From: Plumapathes pennacea
Lineage: Eukaryota > Cnidaria > Anthozoa > Antipatharia > Myriopathidae
Assembly (NCBI GenBank): GCA_964036295.1
Contig: OZ038470.1
Span: forward strand, 15,816,436 to 15,880,435
DNA: 64,000 nt
Reading direction: 5' to 3'
The notes beneath the pieces are model-generated. The model saw only the letters and a list, made by a program, of their open reading frames with translations, was not told where the DNA came from and searched no databases. The position numbers were made by a program, and so were the translations under genes. Each line of letters starts with the position of its first letter. The first letter of the stretch is position 1. Positions 45,436-58,776 of this stretch are shown piece after piece.

Positions 45436-47635
45436 TTTGCTGCTTTCGATACTTAGTGATTACTTGGCTGCGCGTCCGTCTTAAATACATATCGAGTCTA
45501 ATAATGGCTCGTGATTTGCAGCACGCAGCTATATCAAGGTCATGACCTCATAATCAGTTTCCCAAAACAATATTTTATTAGCATATCAACAGGACAAGCG
45601 TGACGTTGTTCAAGAGAAGACTTGTTAGCTCTACACTGACTCAATTATCACAAGTACAACAAATAGACATGAAACAGTTACTATCCTTCATGCGCCGACG
45701 GAAATAAATAAGTTATAAAATTATTAAAATTGGGTGTTAGAATAGATAGACATACACGTGCATTTCTGCATGTGGCCTGTTCAATCATATCTAATATATA
45801 GGTTGTGGTCACGGTTGCGTTATAAGCACGCCTATATACCTTTGCTTGACCTTACTATACATATTTGACTTTATATAACGTGGTTGCTTGCACGTGGGTC
45901 GAAACTTAAAGGTATCCTGAAAGTGGGCCAAAAATGAGCATTTTCTAAAATAATGCAAAGGCTATATATAGCCCATGCCTTTTTTTTTTTTTTTTATCAA
46001 AACGGCCAATTTTGACGAAACATTTTTCCTAGGACTACAACGACACTTTTTGCAATACATTTGTTATATTTTTCTTCAGCTTCTTACGAGATATAGCAGA
46101 GAATATGACTAAGAAAGCTGATTCCTCACACATAACCTTGTCCCCGAAGCGAATCTTTCAAATTCCATTTAAAGACTAAAGTATGGAACCAATCATATTT
46201 GAGCTCTGAAGTACGCGTGACAAAAACAAAAAACATGGCCCAAAAGGGTGTACTGTATGACGTAATCCTCCCATCAGAGGGCTTGAGCACTAGTGATTGA
46301 TTCTATTTGTTTTACATGAAGTACGATTCCAAGAAGTTGAGCAATTAGTTTTCGTTCTGTCGATGTGTTTTAGTTGGCCTTGATTCTACGTTGTTTGTTA
46401 ATTGGTGGAAATTACCGCTTCCAGACTTGCTAACTTCTGAAACAAGCTGTGTGTCCCTGCAAGCGGGCAACACGACTTTGAAACGTGTTTCGTATCGACG
46501 TCGAAGCAAATGTGTTGGCCGCCATATTGAAAAGTTGCACCGAATGGTCGAGTAGGAGGAAAATCGGAAGAGGATTCAGAGGAAGATATGGAACTGGAAG
46601 GAAAAAGATTCTGTGAAGTAAGTCACTAGAAGATTTTGATATATATATAACAATACGCTAAGCTACTTTGATCCATCCGTCCGTCCGTCTGTAACACTCT
46701 TTCCCAGGCCTCCTCATCATAAAAAAATCCAAGGTGGCCGCCACATCGAGTGAAACTAAGTATAAATATTGGCCTCGTATGCCGACCACAGTTCTTTTAG
46801 AAATTGGAAATGGGTTCAAAAAGAGAATTTGTGCTGTCAGGTGACCGTATGTCGGGCTGATACTGCCGCATGTTCGAAAAACGGGGAGATTTTCATGTCG
46901 ATCGATCGGCAATTCGTCGAGTGGTACACGCACTGCAGAGAAGTTTGTACTTTGACACTGTAAAATGCATTCGAGATACTCGAAAATGAACTTTAAAAAG
47001 GACAAAAAGAAAGAAAGAAAAAAAAAGAAAAAGTATCCGATCACCGTATTTTACGGGGGTCCCGCTAGTTTAAAATATTGACCGATGTCAACGGTAAAAT
47101 GTAAATATCAGTGTGGAGCAATATAAATCCCTACTGTCCGTGATAATTTATGAAGGCAGAGGAATAATTGATCGATGTATAATCTACATATATTTCGGTT
47201 CAGTTCTGTGAAAAGTATAATTTAATATTTCAAAATAATCGGCAAAGAAAATGTAAACATTTTAACCTTTAAATCAAGCAATCCTACATATTAATTATTT
47301 ATCACACAGTTTGCGATGATAATATTGTTTAAACCACAAGATGCTTCTACCACCAGAAAGTGTTTTTAGATAGGTCCTGAAATTCTCATTTGCATCAGGT
47401 AATCAGGGGTTATGTTTATATACTTTAGATATTTTAGCAGAGGGCCAACTTCTGCAGCTGGCCTACTAATGGGTCCGGGGACAAATTTTGAATTTTCAGA
47501 TGCAGAGGGCTGCACATCAAGCCCCTGCAAGAATTTTGAAGTATGACACTAAACACTGAAATTACCAGGTGATGATTATGCAAACATGTCTCACTCATTG
47601 AGAACTGCTGTGGTAAAGTCACTATACTACAACTA
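45436..47635. other. CALHM copy 2-copy 3 spacer
   Basis: About 2.2 kb without a supportable gene. A T run lies at 45979-45996 and CCGT repeats at 46676-46690. The frame on the minus strand at 46658-47044 begins with a run of Phe/Ser from an A-rich tract and shows no family, so it is not called. Confidence 0.45.
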
Positions 47636-48114
47636 CTACTCAAGGTTTTTCAGCCGGTGGTAAGAGGTAACAGACTTCCATGAGATCTTCCCAGCACAAG
47701 CACCGTCTGTTTTAGGAGCTGCTACCCAAGGACTTCCTGGGTTTCCATTTGTTACTCGAGGGTACATTTGTTGGAATTTCTCATAAGCCTTATGATAGTC
47801 GTTATTGACTTCTTCAAATATTTCCTTCACTGTTTTTATTCCTGTTTGTTCTGGAAGTCCTTCTAGTAAGTTGATCTCGAACTCAATATCATCACCCAAA
47901 TTAAGGGTTTTCATTTGCTTCTCCTCCTCGGTTAGTTGGTCGACGTCTTCGCCTCTCACAATTTTCTGGAAAGCAAACAGCGCTGCTGCAGCCTCCCGTC
48001 TCTCAAACGCGTAAAGATCTGTTGAGAATGGAAGGAATTAAAGATCAACTAGAATTATTTTTGTTGTTGTGTGTGCATGTGTCTGTGCAATGCTTGGCTG
48101 TGTGTGCCAAGTGT

Positions 48115-48145
<31 letters not shown>

Positions 48146-49082
48146 GGGGGGGGGGGTCAGGGGGTCAGGTGTGCTGCACAGTTATCAAAATGGTGACCTC
48201 GATCCAGACTAATTATTAAACATATTTGATTTATTGTTACCACTTTTCAGACTTGTCCCTGAATTTTGTAGTCTACATTTGTCATTTCATAAGAAATTCA
48301 CAATTTTTCTGAAGCCAAAACAACAGCAACAACAACAACAACAATAACAACAAACGCAACCCTCCCGAGAAAACCAACAAGAATCCGATGCACTTACTTT
48401 TGAGAAGTAGATCGTCTTTCAAGAAACATTTCTTTGTACTAATTACCACAAAGAATATGAGGGTCGCTATGGCAAGCACAACCCAAGCATGGATGTGAGA
48501 CTCAGCTCTTCCAATGGCAAACTGTTTTTCCAGAGCTTTAATCTCGTCTGGATCCGTCACATTCCTTTTGTCGATATACGGACCGACGGTAGCACAGAGG
48601 TAGTAGTCTCCGTTTGCAAAGCAGGCGATGAGCCAGGCTGCCGGACCGACCATCGCCTTCACAAACACGGACGGGATCAATCGAGCGATTACGTCTCCGC
48701 GACGCTGATATCGCTTGATGAAGCATCTTCCCGACAACTGCCAAACCTCTCCGATAATCAACAAATTGGCGCAGAAAAGAAGGAATGCTGGGACATACAG
48801 GAAGCAGTAGCCGTAGATCTGGTGTCTTTCCAGTGGACAGTGGAAAACATTCGAGTTGGCCAGTCGCTCCAAACCAAAGGATACGAACCCAACTATGAGA
48901 TTTTTTAAAGTTATTTCTTTGTCTTTAATGAGGCCGATGACTCCTTCGGTGGAGAAAGATCTTGAGAAGAAAGCTTTGATCTTTTGTAAACTTGACTTTT
49001 CGACATTTTCCTCCTCGGAAGGGAACAGTGTTTCTGTTTCTTCCTGAACAACAATTGGGACATTGGATGCTTTTTCTTCCAT
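47636..49082 (-). CDS. CALHM-like channel protein, tandem copy 3
   Basis: Two exons, 48398-49082 and 47636-48018, are joined in phase 1 to give 355 residues. It is very close to copy 1: shared runs include YVPAFLLFCANLLIIGEVWQ, CFIKRY and AMVGPAAWLIACFANGDYY, and exon 2 starts NLYAFERREAAAALFAFQ in both. Cysteines C82, C93 and C163 match those of the sisters, and an NVT sequon lies in the second outer loop. The acidic N-terminus (EEKASNVPIVVQEETE) is specific to this copy. The intron (48019-48397) contains an uninterrupted run of about 28 G on the plus strand after a GT repeat, and CAA repeats. A large-pore channel is inferred from the family. Confidence 0.85.
48108..48157. repeat. (GT)n and poly-G tract in CALHM copy 3 intron
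   Basis: A GT run is followed by about 28 consecutive G at 48129-48156. The gene is on the minus strand, so the G run lies on the template strand and the transcript carries poly-C. Confidence 0.95.
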
Positions 49083-50611
49083 GCTTCTTGGTGACTAAAT
49101 GTGTGCTCTGCTGCGAGGCCCGGCTTGAAAGCTCATCAAATATGTCATGGGTTGTGTTTAATTATGATCGTATGTGTTGTATTTAATAAAACTTTGAGCA
49201 AACTTTATCTGTCAACTGAAAATACAAAGCCCAGTTTAGTAGCTGAAAATCGGCTTAATCATGCGGCTGGCATTGTATCAACGGGATCCACGTATAAGCA
49301 TCTCTACCAAGGTTCCGAATCTTAATATACGTTCATGTTACTTTGTTTTCACAATATGTCAGTGAAAATGATATTCGTCCTCAAGCTTGCGTCGAATTTT
49401 TCCATAGTCCAATGAAACAAGTTGATTAAAAGAGATCGAGGTCAGGTTTTGTGTTTGTTCAGATTTGTGTTTGGTAAAATATTCTGGCTTCATAAGACGT
49501 CAACTGTTTACAGTGTTAGTTTAAAGGGACTCAAATCAAACTAGACTCAGGGAACTTCCATTCCGGGGTGCACATAAGAGACTCATGCTCAGAATGCAAA
49601 ATTTTCAGTACGAGTTTATTATAAAATTGGTCTCATATTTTTACACGTGCATTCCAGTACTGGCTATGTAACAATTAAGCAATGCTCATCAAGCAATATT
49701 TAAAGTTTGAATAATGAACTAGGCTCATGCAGATGGCGCAAAATTACAATTTATACTAATGTTAATATTGAGTTCTAAATTCGAGAGCCAGTTGTTCGAA
49801 GCACGATTAGCCTGAACGTATGCCTGAAAAATGCTTTCACTTGCAGAACGACTTCCTCGATGTGTTTTATGCTAGAACAAACTTTTTAGTTAGTCTTCGA
49901 TCACAACTGTGCAGTTTATGGGCCAAAAGCCCGAAAACTAAACGAATTTGGTTAATCCTCGGTTAGCTGTTTTGAGCTTACCAAACCCTGCATGGTAATA
50001 TTGACGGCTTTTTTTGCATTGTTTCTTAAGAACTACCACTTGTTCTGTCTTCATATGTTTATAGCTGTTTATTCTTCGCAAAAGTTATGTGGTTTTAATC
50101 AAAGCTGCCAGAGATTTTGCTGAAAATTTGTTGGTAATATTTTCTTTAATGAATAATATTGTCTATGGTACGGCAGTGTATATTTTTGAAAATTAGCTCT
50201 TTCTACACTTCCATTTTGACAACATACAAAAGAGTAGAACGAAGAAGGAGAAGAAGAAGAGTATGGGATGCATGTTAAAAGTTCTGCAACAGCAACCTTT
50301 GCAAAGTAAATTGACTTGAGACAAATTGACTAAAGGAAGTCCCGTTGCTAGCTAGGCTTTTGTTAGGTTTGTTTTTAGTGTCTCGAATAGATGAGTCGAT
50401 CAAGTGTTGTAATTCACTATGATGTAAACATTTTTCTACACTTGACGTTCTGGACGCCATATTGGCGGCATTCGTTTGTCAGCTTTCCTGTGCAGTTAAC
50501 ACTCGAAAATCACACGAATTATTTACAGAGAGCTTCATCGTCGGCTCCAGGTTTTGAATGGTGTTGGTTTCCATGGTGGCGTGTCGATGATTGACATTCG
50601 GTTTGGAAGTG
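49083..50611. other. Intergenic DNA between CALHM copy 3 and the C1q gene
   Basis: No coding frame was recognised on either strand. The stretch must contain the promoter of CALHM copy 3 and the 3' end of the C1q-domain gene; no decisive signal was identified. Confidence 0.45.
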
Positions 50612-53600
50612 TTATGAACCAATCAAATGCCCGGAGAAGGAACTTTTGTTCATGAGGGTGATAGGGTCGGGGGATCTGTTTTCGATGTACACGGACACGT
50701 ACTGACCACCCTGTGAAAAGAACGAATATAAGTTTGATTAGCCAAGATCAGAGATTGGTAGGGTGAACCCCTCCTGTCTTTGAAACCGAGTTTAAATTCT
50801 CGGCCAATCAGATTGTTTTCTTTTATTCGGGAGCTCTACTCTCTTCATAGCTTTGTAGCTAGTTTTGTGAATTACCTTGAGCATGAGGAGTCCGCTGACC
50901 GATACGGTAAACTGTCGACTGTTGCTGTTTAATCCGGTTACAGCCAACAGGGAACTGTAAACAAGATGAGATAGCGGAACTTTTAGAGTAAATATGTGTG
51001 CGCATGCTTCTCGATTTATTCTCACCTAACATGCATAATAAACACCAGCAAAATAAAAACTATGTAAGAAAAATATAGCATGCAAGATGTAAAGTAAAAC
51101 GCAATCATTATGATAGAAATAGGACGAGAACGGTATATTGCATTTTTACAACTTACGGATTATGTTCGCAAAGGGAGTTGATACAAATGCTGATCTTGAC
51201 ACAGTCCTTTGGACGCAATCTGGCATCTGGTATACGGGAAATGATGATATTTGCGAAGAACTGGTACATTCCTGTGTAGCGAGCTGTGTACCGACCGCTG
51301 ACACAGTTAACGTCGTTTCCACGAACGAACGTTCCGACCTGACCAGCCTAGAAAGTTCCACAATCAATCATCAATCAATCTATCAATCCTTCGATCAATG
51401 AATTTTAAAAACTATCAGTGAATTAGTAGTTAATCAATAAGTGATTTAATAAATTAATATCGTGGGGCTAGTTTCATCCCAGATTGTTTTGAATGCGTAA
51501 CAAGACTTGTAGACAATAGTGATATAGCAGTAATCAAGTCCTAAATTGAACGATGTTTCGGATCGCTCTCTCCCCCAACTCTTATCTACTGAGTCTGACT
51601 CCTCTTAGACCGAAAATGTAAACAAACCAACAAACAAAAACAAACAAACAAACAAACAAACGCAAGGGAACATGTATGAGTAGAGGTGAGAAGGGTAAAC
51701 GCCGTCAAAGAAATTTAAGTAGTTGAAAAAGAAAGTGGACATACTGGATATCTGTATGATGTCACTTCCTGGTGCTGTTTCCTGGGAATCTCGATGTTGC
51801 CTCGGAGATCGACATGGAAGGCCGAAAGGAGATCTGGGATTCCTGCTGCCATCAGGCTGATGTTCTTTAAAACATAAAAGGGCTGATGGTTAGACTGGGC
51901 ACAGGACTAAGACAAGGCATAACAGAAAAATAAGAACGCAAGAACGGGTTAGACAAAGCAATGCAAGACAAGGCAGCACTCGAAAAAGGAAGCGTCACAA
52001 TACAAGGCTAGACAAAACAAGGCAAGCCATTGGCCTCTAGGCCCCCTAATGCTGGGTTGCCCGCCAGTTTCAGCGGTATGTGACGTGTTTTGCAAAGACG
52101 TGATATTTTTTAGCTCTCCTCACCTGGTCTGCAATGCGACGGGTTCTTTTCGTTGCCGTTTCTGGGAGATAAGAAAATACCGGAGTGTGAGAAATTAAAC
52201 AGACGCAAAGACGAAAAGATACAGATGGATAAATAAACAGAGCTTTCGAGAGACACATAGACACGCTATAACTACCTCGAACAAGATTTCTGAACTCTGC
52301 CATCATCGCTGCCTCAGTAACCAGGGCGCCGGGGGGACCCTGAGGTCCGGGGGGTCCAGGAGGGCCAGGGGGACCATTGATGTTCTATGAAACACAAAAC
52401 AATATTCACTGGAAATACAAAACAACTGACAGTCGTAAAATGGGAACATAAATTTAGATGACACTTCCGAATATGTGTCACGTTACAAATGTCGGAACAA
52501 ATAATGATTCATGAATTTTATCTGCCATTTTCTGGCATCATGGGAAGGTCGGCCATTTTGTGACGTCATCGACGAACCCATCAATCTTAGCGTGCCTAGT
52601 ATGACGTCACTAACCGGCAAGACGGGTTGTCCGGCTCCTTTTGAATTCTTTCCTGGTCGTACTTTCTTGCTTGCTTCTCCTGTTCGCTTACTGCCTTTCC
52701 TCCTGAACGCCTCCCAGCTTTCCGCTGGCTTGATCTTAGTAGGTGTGTTCAGAGTTGAGTCGTCCTCCTTGAGGATAAATTTTAGAAATTTTGCTGTATT
52801 AGCAAGACATCACCTGCAGCCATTTTCTTCAACTTAACTCTTTCACTCCCTAGAGTGATCAACTTCAATTTTCTCTTTTAGTCTCTCACCAGAGATCTAT
52901 CATACAGTAGAGAGAACTTAGCTTTTGATACCTTGCTCAGATGAAAGTTGATTAAACTATCAATTCTCACTGAATCACTTATACATTTTCTTCTTAAAAG
53001 GTTAAGAGAATCTGCATTTTGATCTTGGGAGTGAAAGGGTTAAATGAACGACATACAGTCGACTTAGTTGTGATTTACACATGTATAAAGCTAAAGATAA
53101 AGCTTATGTTTGAACTTTTTTTTTTCGTTCTTGCAGTCATTTCTGCCGATTCAAAAAAGTCAAAGAATCTCGGAAATCCAGAAGCTTAGTGTTGCAAAGA
53201 ACCTGCCGGATCTAGGAATATTTGAACAACGCAAGTAATTGTGCACTTGAATCGCACTGGTACGTAAGATGAAAAAGAGTAAAATAACATCAACTTATCT
53301 TATGATTTTGTTCCTTAGACCTTTATACCACAATGTAAGAGATTTGAAAGCAATTTCTCGCGATTTGCCGCGTGCTCAGTTATCAGAGTTAGTTGTTAAT
53401 GGGATTTTCGTGTGTGTTTGCTTAAATTCCTTCACGCAAGATGCAATATTTGTTAGAAAAAAACAACTGAGTCACTGCTAAAGCATTGGGTGTTTATAAA
53501 CGAGGAGCAACCTTGGAATTTACAGTTTACGATAAGGGCTTTTTGATTACTCCCTTAAAGTCTTTTTTGAAAATATAGCTCTTGAAACAGCTTTTGGCCA

Positions 53601-55033
53601 TGAAAATTTTGATAATTTCTGGCCTAGATTCGTGCAAAGGGCCAAAACATTTTATTCAATTTTGTTTACTTTTCCAGGGTACACTGTAAACCACATGTTA
53701 GCTCAAGAGCCTAAAGGTAAGGGCATTTTTCATTACAAGTGATGGGAACAAGTCAGTTATTGAAGTAGGTACTTCAAAGGAGTAGAGATGCTTCATTCCT
53801 TGAGTTGGCGAAAAGTGCAACTAACAAACCACAGAAGTATCAGCTTTCATGATATGTCCGTGTCATCACACGCGCACACTTTCAACAACATGAGTTACGA
53901 CTATTGTTCACAAAGCAAGAGCGACGATTTCTGCTGAAACGAAACAGAACCCTTTCTTATCCCGGGAGTGATAATAACTATCCGTGTTTCCAGAAAGCTT
54001 TTAACCACGAATTGACAAATGAGGATGATTAGCCTTCTCACGCCTCGGGAGACGAAACTCGAATGGGTAAAGAAAAAGATAATAATACGGAGACAATGAA
54101 AATCGTAGCGAAACGGTTTCTGACACGTTTGTAGTTGAGAGATTGCCGTAGCCAAAGCAACATCCTTTAGAAAAGAAAAACAGTTAAATATGAAGTAAGC
54201 TGATGAATCAAAGGCAATTTTTTGTTACCGAATTTCAGCTCAAAAGGAATGAAACTGGGAAGAATGGACACATATTTCATTCAGTAATCAGGTATGCCAG
54301 CGAGAAGACAGACCAACTATTTCGGGAACTATTTTAACGAGACAAAGCAACCTTGAAAACGTAAATTAAGAAAGTATTTATTCAAACCCGGGCAATCGGA
54401 AGAGATAAATTATTTTCGAAAGAGCGATAAAGTAAAGAGGAAATCGTTGAAAGTGTCGCGTGTGGGGGAATAATGTTTTTTTCATATCCGTGTGCCCACA
54501 GCAAAGAACGTGCCTAATTAACAACTAGAGATTAAAGCAATACCGCTCTAGAATGGTCAAGAAACAACGCCAAATTGTTCTTAATATAGCAAAAGAGAAT
54601 CATCCTTAAAAATAAAAAGGCCTAAATAACCCCCGAAGGCAATTTTTTTATGATTAGGCGGTCTTTTCGAGACATAGCTGGGACATTAGCCCCCTAAATT
54701 GATTTGCGTTTGCATTCCTTCAGGTCCACGGGGAATGAACAAGCATACGAGTACCATATGCTGTCCGCTACCAAAATTTTCATCCAGCCCAACTCCAAAA
54801 TACTTCAATAATTATCTACTAACCCTTACACTACTTGTGAGGTTTCCACATAGGATGTTGCAAAGAACGAGGCTTCGGTTGTGGGGTGCTACTTTCGGCG
54901 CGCTGTCCTTCTTCGATAAAATCACAGCAGTAGCGTTTGTCGCAGCGCTCCTTTGAGGGGGTAGAATCCACAGGAGCGAAATCCCACAAAGAATCACAAT
55001 AGTTTGTACTCCGTCTCTCTTAGAACGCGACAT
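50612..55033 (-). CDS. Secreted C1q-domain protein, adipolin/erythroferrone (FAM132) type
   Basis: Eight exons in transcript order: 54830-55033, 52615-52767, 52276-52384, 52124-52161, 51745-51864, 51157-51347, 50876-50954 and 50612-50710 (TAA). All joins keep phase and give 330 residues; human ERFE has about 354 and adipolin about 302. Order: hydrophobic signal segment (about 10-25); NRS and NLT sequons; a basic linker with [13 protein letters not shown]; a short collagen stub [16 protein letters not shown] (123-138) followed by EFRNLVR; KRTRR (160-164), a probable furin site; then a C1q-like domain from about 175. Family-specific matches in that domain are [45 protein letters not shown] and [11 protein letters not shown]...SSFSG. 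The vertebrate relatives are circulating hormones; the cnidarian role is unknown. It could equally be ancestral to both. Confidence 0.88.
52835..53042. repeat. MITE-like element in intron 1 of the C1q gene
   Basis: This is a full copy of the element at 24960-25168. It starts AACTCTTTCACTCCCTAGAG and ends CTTGGGAGTGAAAGGGTT. The interior words GATACCTTGCTCAGATGAAA and CAATTCTCACT match, in inverse order, those of the other copy. Confidence 0.85.
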
Positions 55034-55087
55034 GGTGCTTTACTAGCTTTGATGTAGAAATGAACGCAGCAGGCAGGAAGGCTCTCG

Positions 55088-55096
55088 TTTATATAC
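55088..55096 (-). promoter_or_regulatory. TATA box of the C1q-domain gene
   Basis: On the minus strand GGTATATAAAC lies about 60 bp before the ATG at 55033, which leaves room for a transcription start near 55060 and a short 5' untranslated region. The context and position fit a core promoter; this is inference. Confidence 0.6.
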
Positions 55097-58000
55097 CGTG
55101 GAGTGGTCAGGAGGTCGATTAGCAAACATTAAGTGCTTTGTATTCTTTGACCACTAAAGGTTTAAAGGTTATCGCTTTAATGAGAAAATGAATAACGCGT
55201 TTTACGTGGCACAAGTTCAAGTATAAATGGCGCCGCGCGTAATTAAGTACTGAAACACTTAATTCGTTAACCCGATAGCTTTGCTGTTTCGGAAAGGAGC
55301 TAATTACAAAAGGTGTGTTATAGTGCGCGGATAACTCGTGCATTTAGATTTCTTTCCGAAAATGCATTTCTCTCCCACAAGGGCCGTCATTCATACTCTG
55401 GATTTAATTACCATCAGCTCCGCCCTTCAAATTATTAGACAGAATTGTTTTCAAGTAGGTTATCTGGCTTAATTGAGGGGGCGGATCTGAGACGTCGAAT
55501 AATGCATCTCCCGAGTCATGGGTCTCGCCTTACATCGTCTGTTTTTTTTTTTTTTTTTCTTCTATCTTAGAACTCTAAAATATCGCAAAATTTCTTCGCA
55601 TGGACTGCAAAATTTCGCGCGCTTTTGCCGCGGAAGTTGCAGGAATAGTTTGTCCCCTTAGAGTTTTAATTGGTTGTAACACCCGCATAAAATCCCCGGG
55701 GGGTACACATGGTTGATGCGAAGAGTGCCAACAGGCACTTCAGAAATACGAAATGTGTATCATAGACGCCTAGAAAGAAGCTACGAAATCAGGAGAAAAT
55801 TATGTAATTTCTTATGTTGGCGCGCGCCAAACTATTTTTACGAGCAAATACATTGAGTATATTTTTGAGTTACATACTGTGAAATAAATTCTTTGACTTG
55901 TTTAGCAGGAATACGCAAAGCTTTTTCACAAAGGCAACGTCAATGTGTAAGCATGTGGATAGCTTCAAAGCGAACAGTAATCATGCAAGTTGCTATTTGT
56001 CGAGTTGTACATTTTGCAGGAGTTTTTGGATCACACTACCTATTCAATAGAAAATAGCCATTGTGTACCATCTCGAACTTTCGAAGTTTATAATTCCGCG
56101 AAGTGACTTTGTTTGATCGATGGAGTTGAAAGCTTCAGATGTCTTTTAGCTAAGATCCAAACTAATTACCAGCTTAGACGAAGCACAGATACCTACTTTG
56201 CGGTTTATAAAGGTCAAGAAATGCTACTTGCTATATGTATCTGGATAGTTCACTTAAAAGTCGTAAAATCTTCTTTTCAAGTGTCTGCTTCCTTCCTAAG
56301 CCACAAATCTAAGCTGGGAAAAGAAAGTGTGTTTCCTTACCTCGCTGTCGACGTCTGGCAATGGGATACGCTGTCGGCGCGTTTTTGCCGACACACAGAG
56401 ACAGAATAAGACAAAGTAAAAAAGGGCAATGCCAAACAAGCCTCGGGGAAACATATTCTACACGATTCTGCAAAAACAAAATACGACTAATTAGAGATCA
56501 AGTGTTTCTGTTCATAAAAGTAAACATCACTACGTTGTTATTTCACTCTAAAGGAAAAATAGCCAAACCCGGAATTAAGACTAAACGAAATAATACAAGA
56601 AGTACCTCGAGGGAGATTTCACGTCATACCTTTTTTCCGCTCAAAAACGTGGATATTATAGGCTTTTGAAGACTCCGGTTTGCTGACTGATCAACGATAA
56701 AGCACCAGAAGAATCTCAAGAAATGAACCGCCTTCAAGTCAAGACACTGGATTGACAGAATGCTTACACGCGTAATTTATAGGTCAGCATCCTGTGGCGG
56801 TATTAACGTGCTTATCAGCGGTAAACCTCCCGTCAAGCGGAGAGCCAATAGAATCGCGCGCTTGCGGGTGATTTGTGGGGCAAAAAAGTGCGCACTTGTA
56901 ATCGTGTGAAATATCACTGACAGACAGAAGAAATGCGGTGTCTTTGGATGTAGCGCTCATTTGACCGTACAAGGAAATGTCAGTGAAGCCATGTGGTATG
57001 TTTCCAATGTGTGTCATTGTGTAATAGGGAAACGTGCGCTCAGATGCGAGACAGCTTGTTTTAATTTATGTTTACGGGTTTTTTTACGCTGTTTCCCTTG
57101 TGTGAGTTAGCTAAAAGCCCCTGTCTAAGTTTCCGGCAAGAATCTTGTTGAGGTTTCAACAGCAGATAAATCATGTTCACTGACGGCCATTTAAAGTCCC
57201 CTATGAAAACAGATGGCTACCAAATCAAACATGGGGCGCCCGCAATTGCATTTTAATTCTCCTCTTTATGTGCATGCGTGCGCGTTTTGTGTGTGTGCGG
57301 CTTTTGAACGCACTCCGAACTTTTGATAAATCAAGAGCAATAAATTCGAAATAAGACGCCCAGGCAATGCCAAGAGTTATATTTCTATCTGATTGCGGCT
57401 TAACTGCTGCTATTAGACTCCACTGCAACATATGCTTCCCAGACGTGGAGAGCGATGCACTAGAAGTATTTTTATAATCCACCCAAGGGTACCGGAAGTT
57501 TGCCAATGCAGTTGTTGTTGATTCATGTCATTAAATAGCCATTTGCTCAGTGTCCTTCATCAGCGGAAGTGCCAAAGGTAATTCCCGAGGCAAGCCCAGC
57601 CAATCAAATTATAATTAACACTCAGCTTTATGATGGTTTTGAGTGCGCCAAACTGAAATGCTTGAGCATTTTGAGGCCAAATTGTAGTTACCCTATGAAT
57701 AATAATAAGAAGAATGAAATCGCACTCTTCTTCATGTTCATATTATAAAAGATAGTCGATGAGATAAAGAACCCTAAAGAACATCAACCGCGCGGTAGCG
57801 AGTTAATGGGTACCGACCCATCATGGATCTACGTCCCATACTTTCCTGATCAAAGCAAACCCGAACACGCACGACTTGATAAGCGAAAAAGAACTATCTG
57901 ATTATGATTGTCAATTCAGTAGACAAATGAAGACCGAAGACCGAAGACCGGGCGATTCTGTTTGAGATAGTGCGTTTTATTTGATTTTATCGCCTTCACG

Positions 58001-58716
58001 CGGCCAGCCGACAATTCAGCCGCATGTGTAAATTGTCTTCATGCCGAGTTTATAATTTTACCTCGTAGCAAGCTTCCGCTTGAAATGAAACATTGAACAG
58101 TATTGCAACACGTCTAAAATAGCTTTAGATTCCCCAACTCGATCGCCCAAGCTTGAAGTGCCAAGGAGTTTAGTACTTTAAGCTGCATGTTTGTGGAACT
58201 GATATTGTGCTCTCCTTATCGGTGAGATGCACCCATCCAGAATGTTTTGCGGAACACCCCGGTGGTACTTTTAATAGCGTGCTGTGAATACTTGAATCAA
58301 ACCAACGTTTTTCCACTTCAAAATGAGAGGCACCGTTATTTATAGTTGATCTTTCTTGTAACACAGTGGGTTGCGGGCATCAACTGACTGTAGTTCATAT
58401 ATGGCTAAAAATGACTATACTCTAAGGTATCAAGCGGTTAGATAACCTCTCGTTGAAGTCTTGACCATTTTTACATGCGCGAGAATCATAGATATTTATT
58501 TTCTTCGCAAAATTTCAGCTTATCCGGTTAAGCTAAAAGTTGCCGATATGACCTAACTGCTGTCTACTAAAGCAGGTCATTTGAATCGTGTTATCGGTGG
58601 TTATATTGATTTATATTTTATCTGCAGCAAAATTCAAAGTATGGCTTCACAAATGGTTCAGTGATTATAACTATCTCCTGTAAGTTTTCGACTATTTATT
58701 CCCGAAATACTGAACC

Positions 58717-58776
<60 letters not shown>

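Noticed and set aside
46658..47044. 128-aa minus-strand frame between CALHM copies 2 and 3
   Set aside because: It starts in an A-rich tract read as Phe/Ser, has no recognisable domain and no splice partners.
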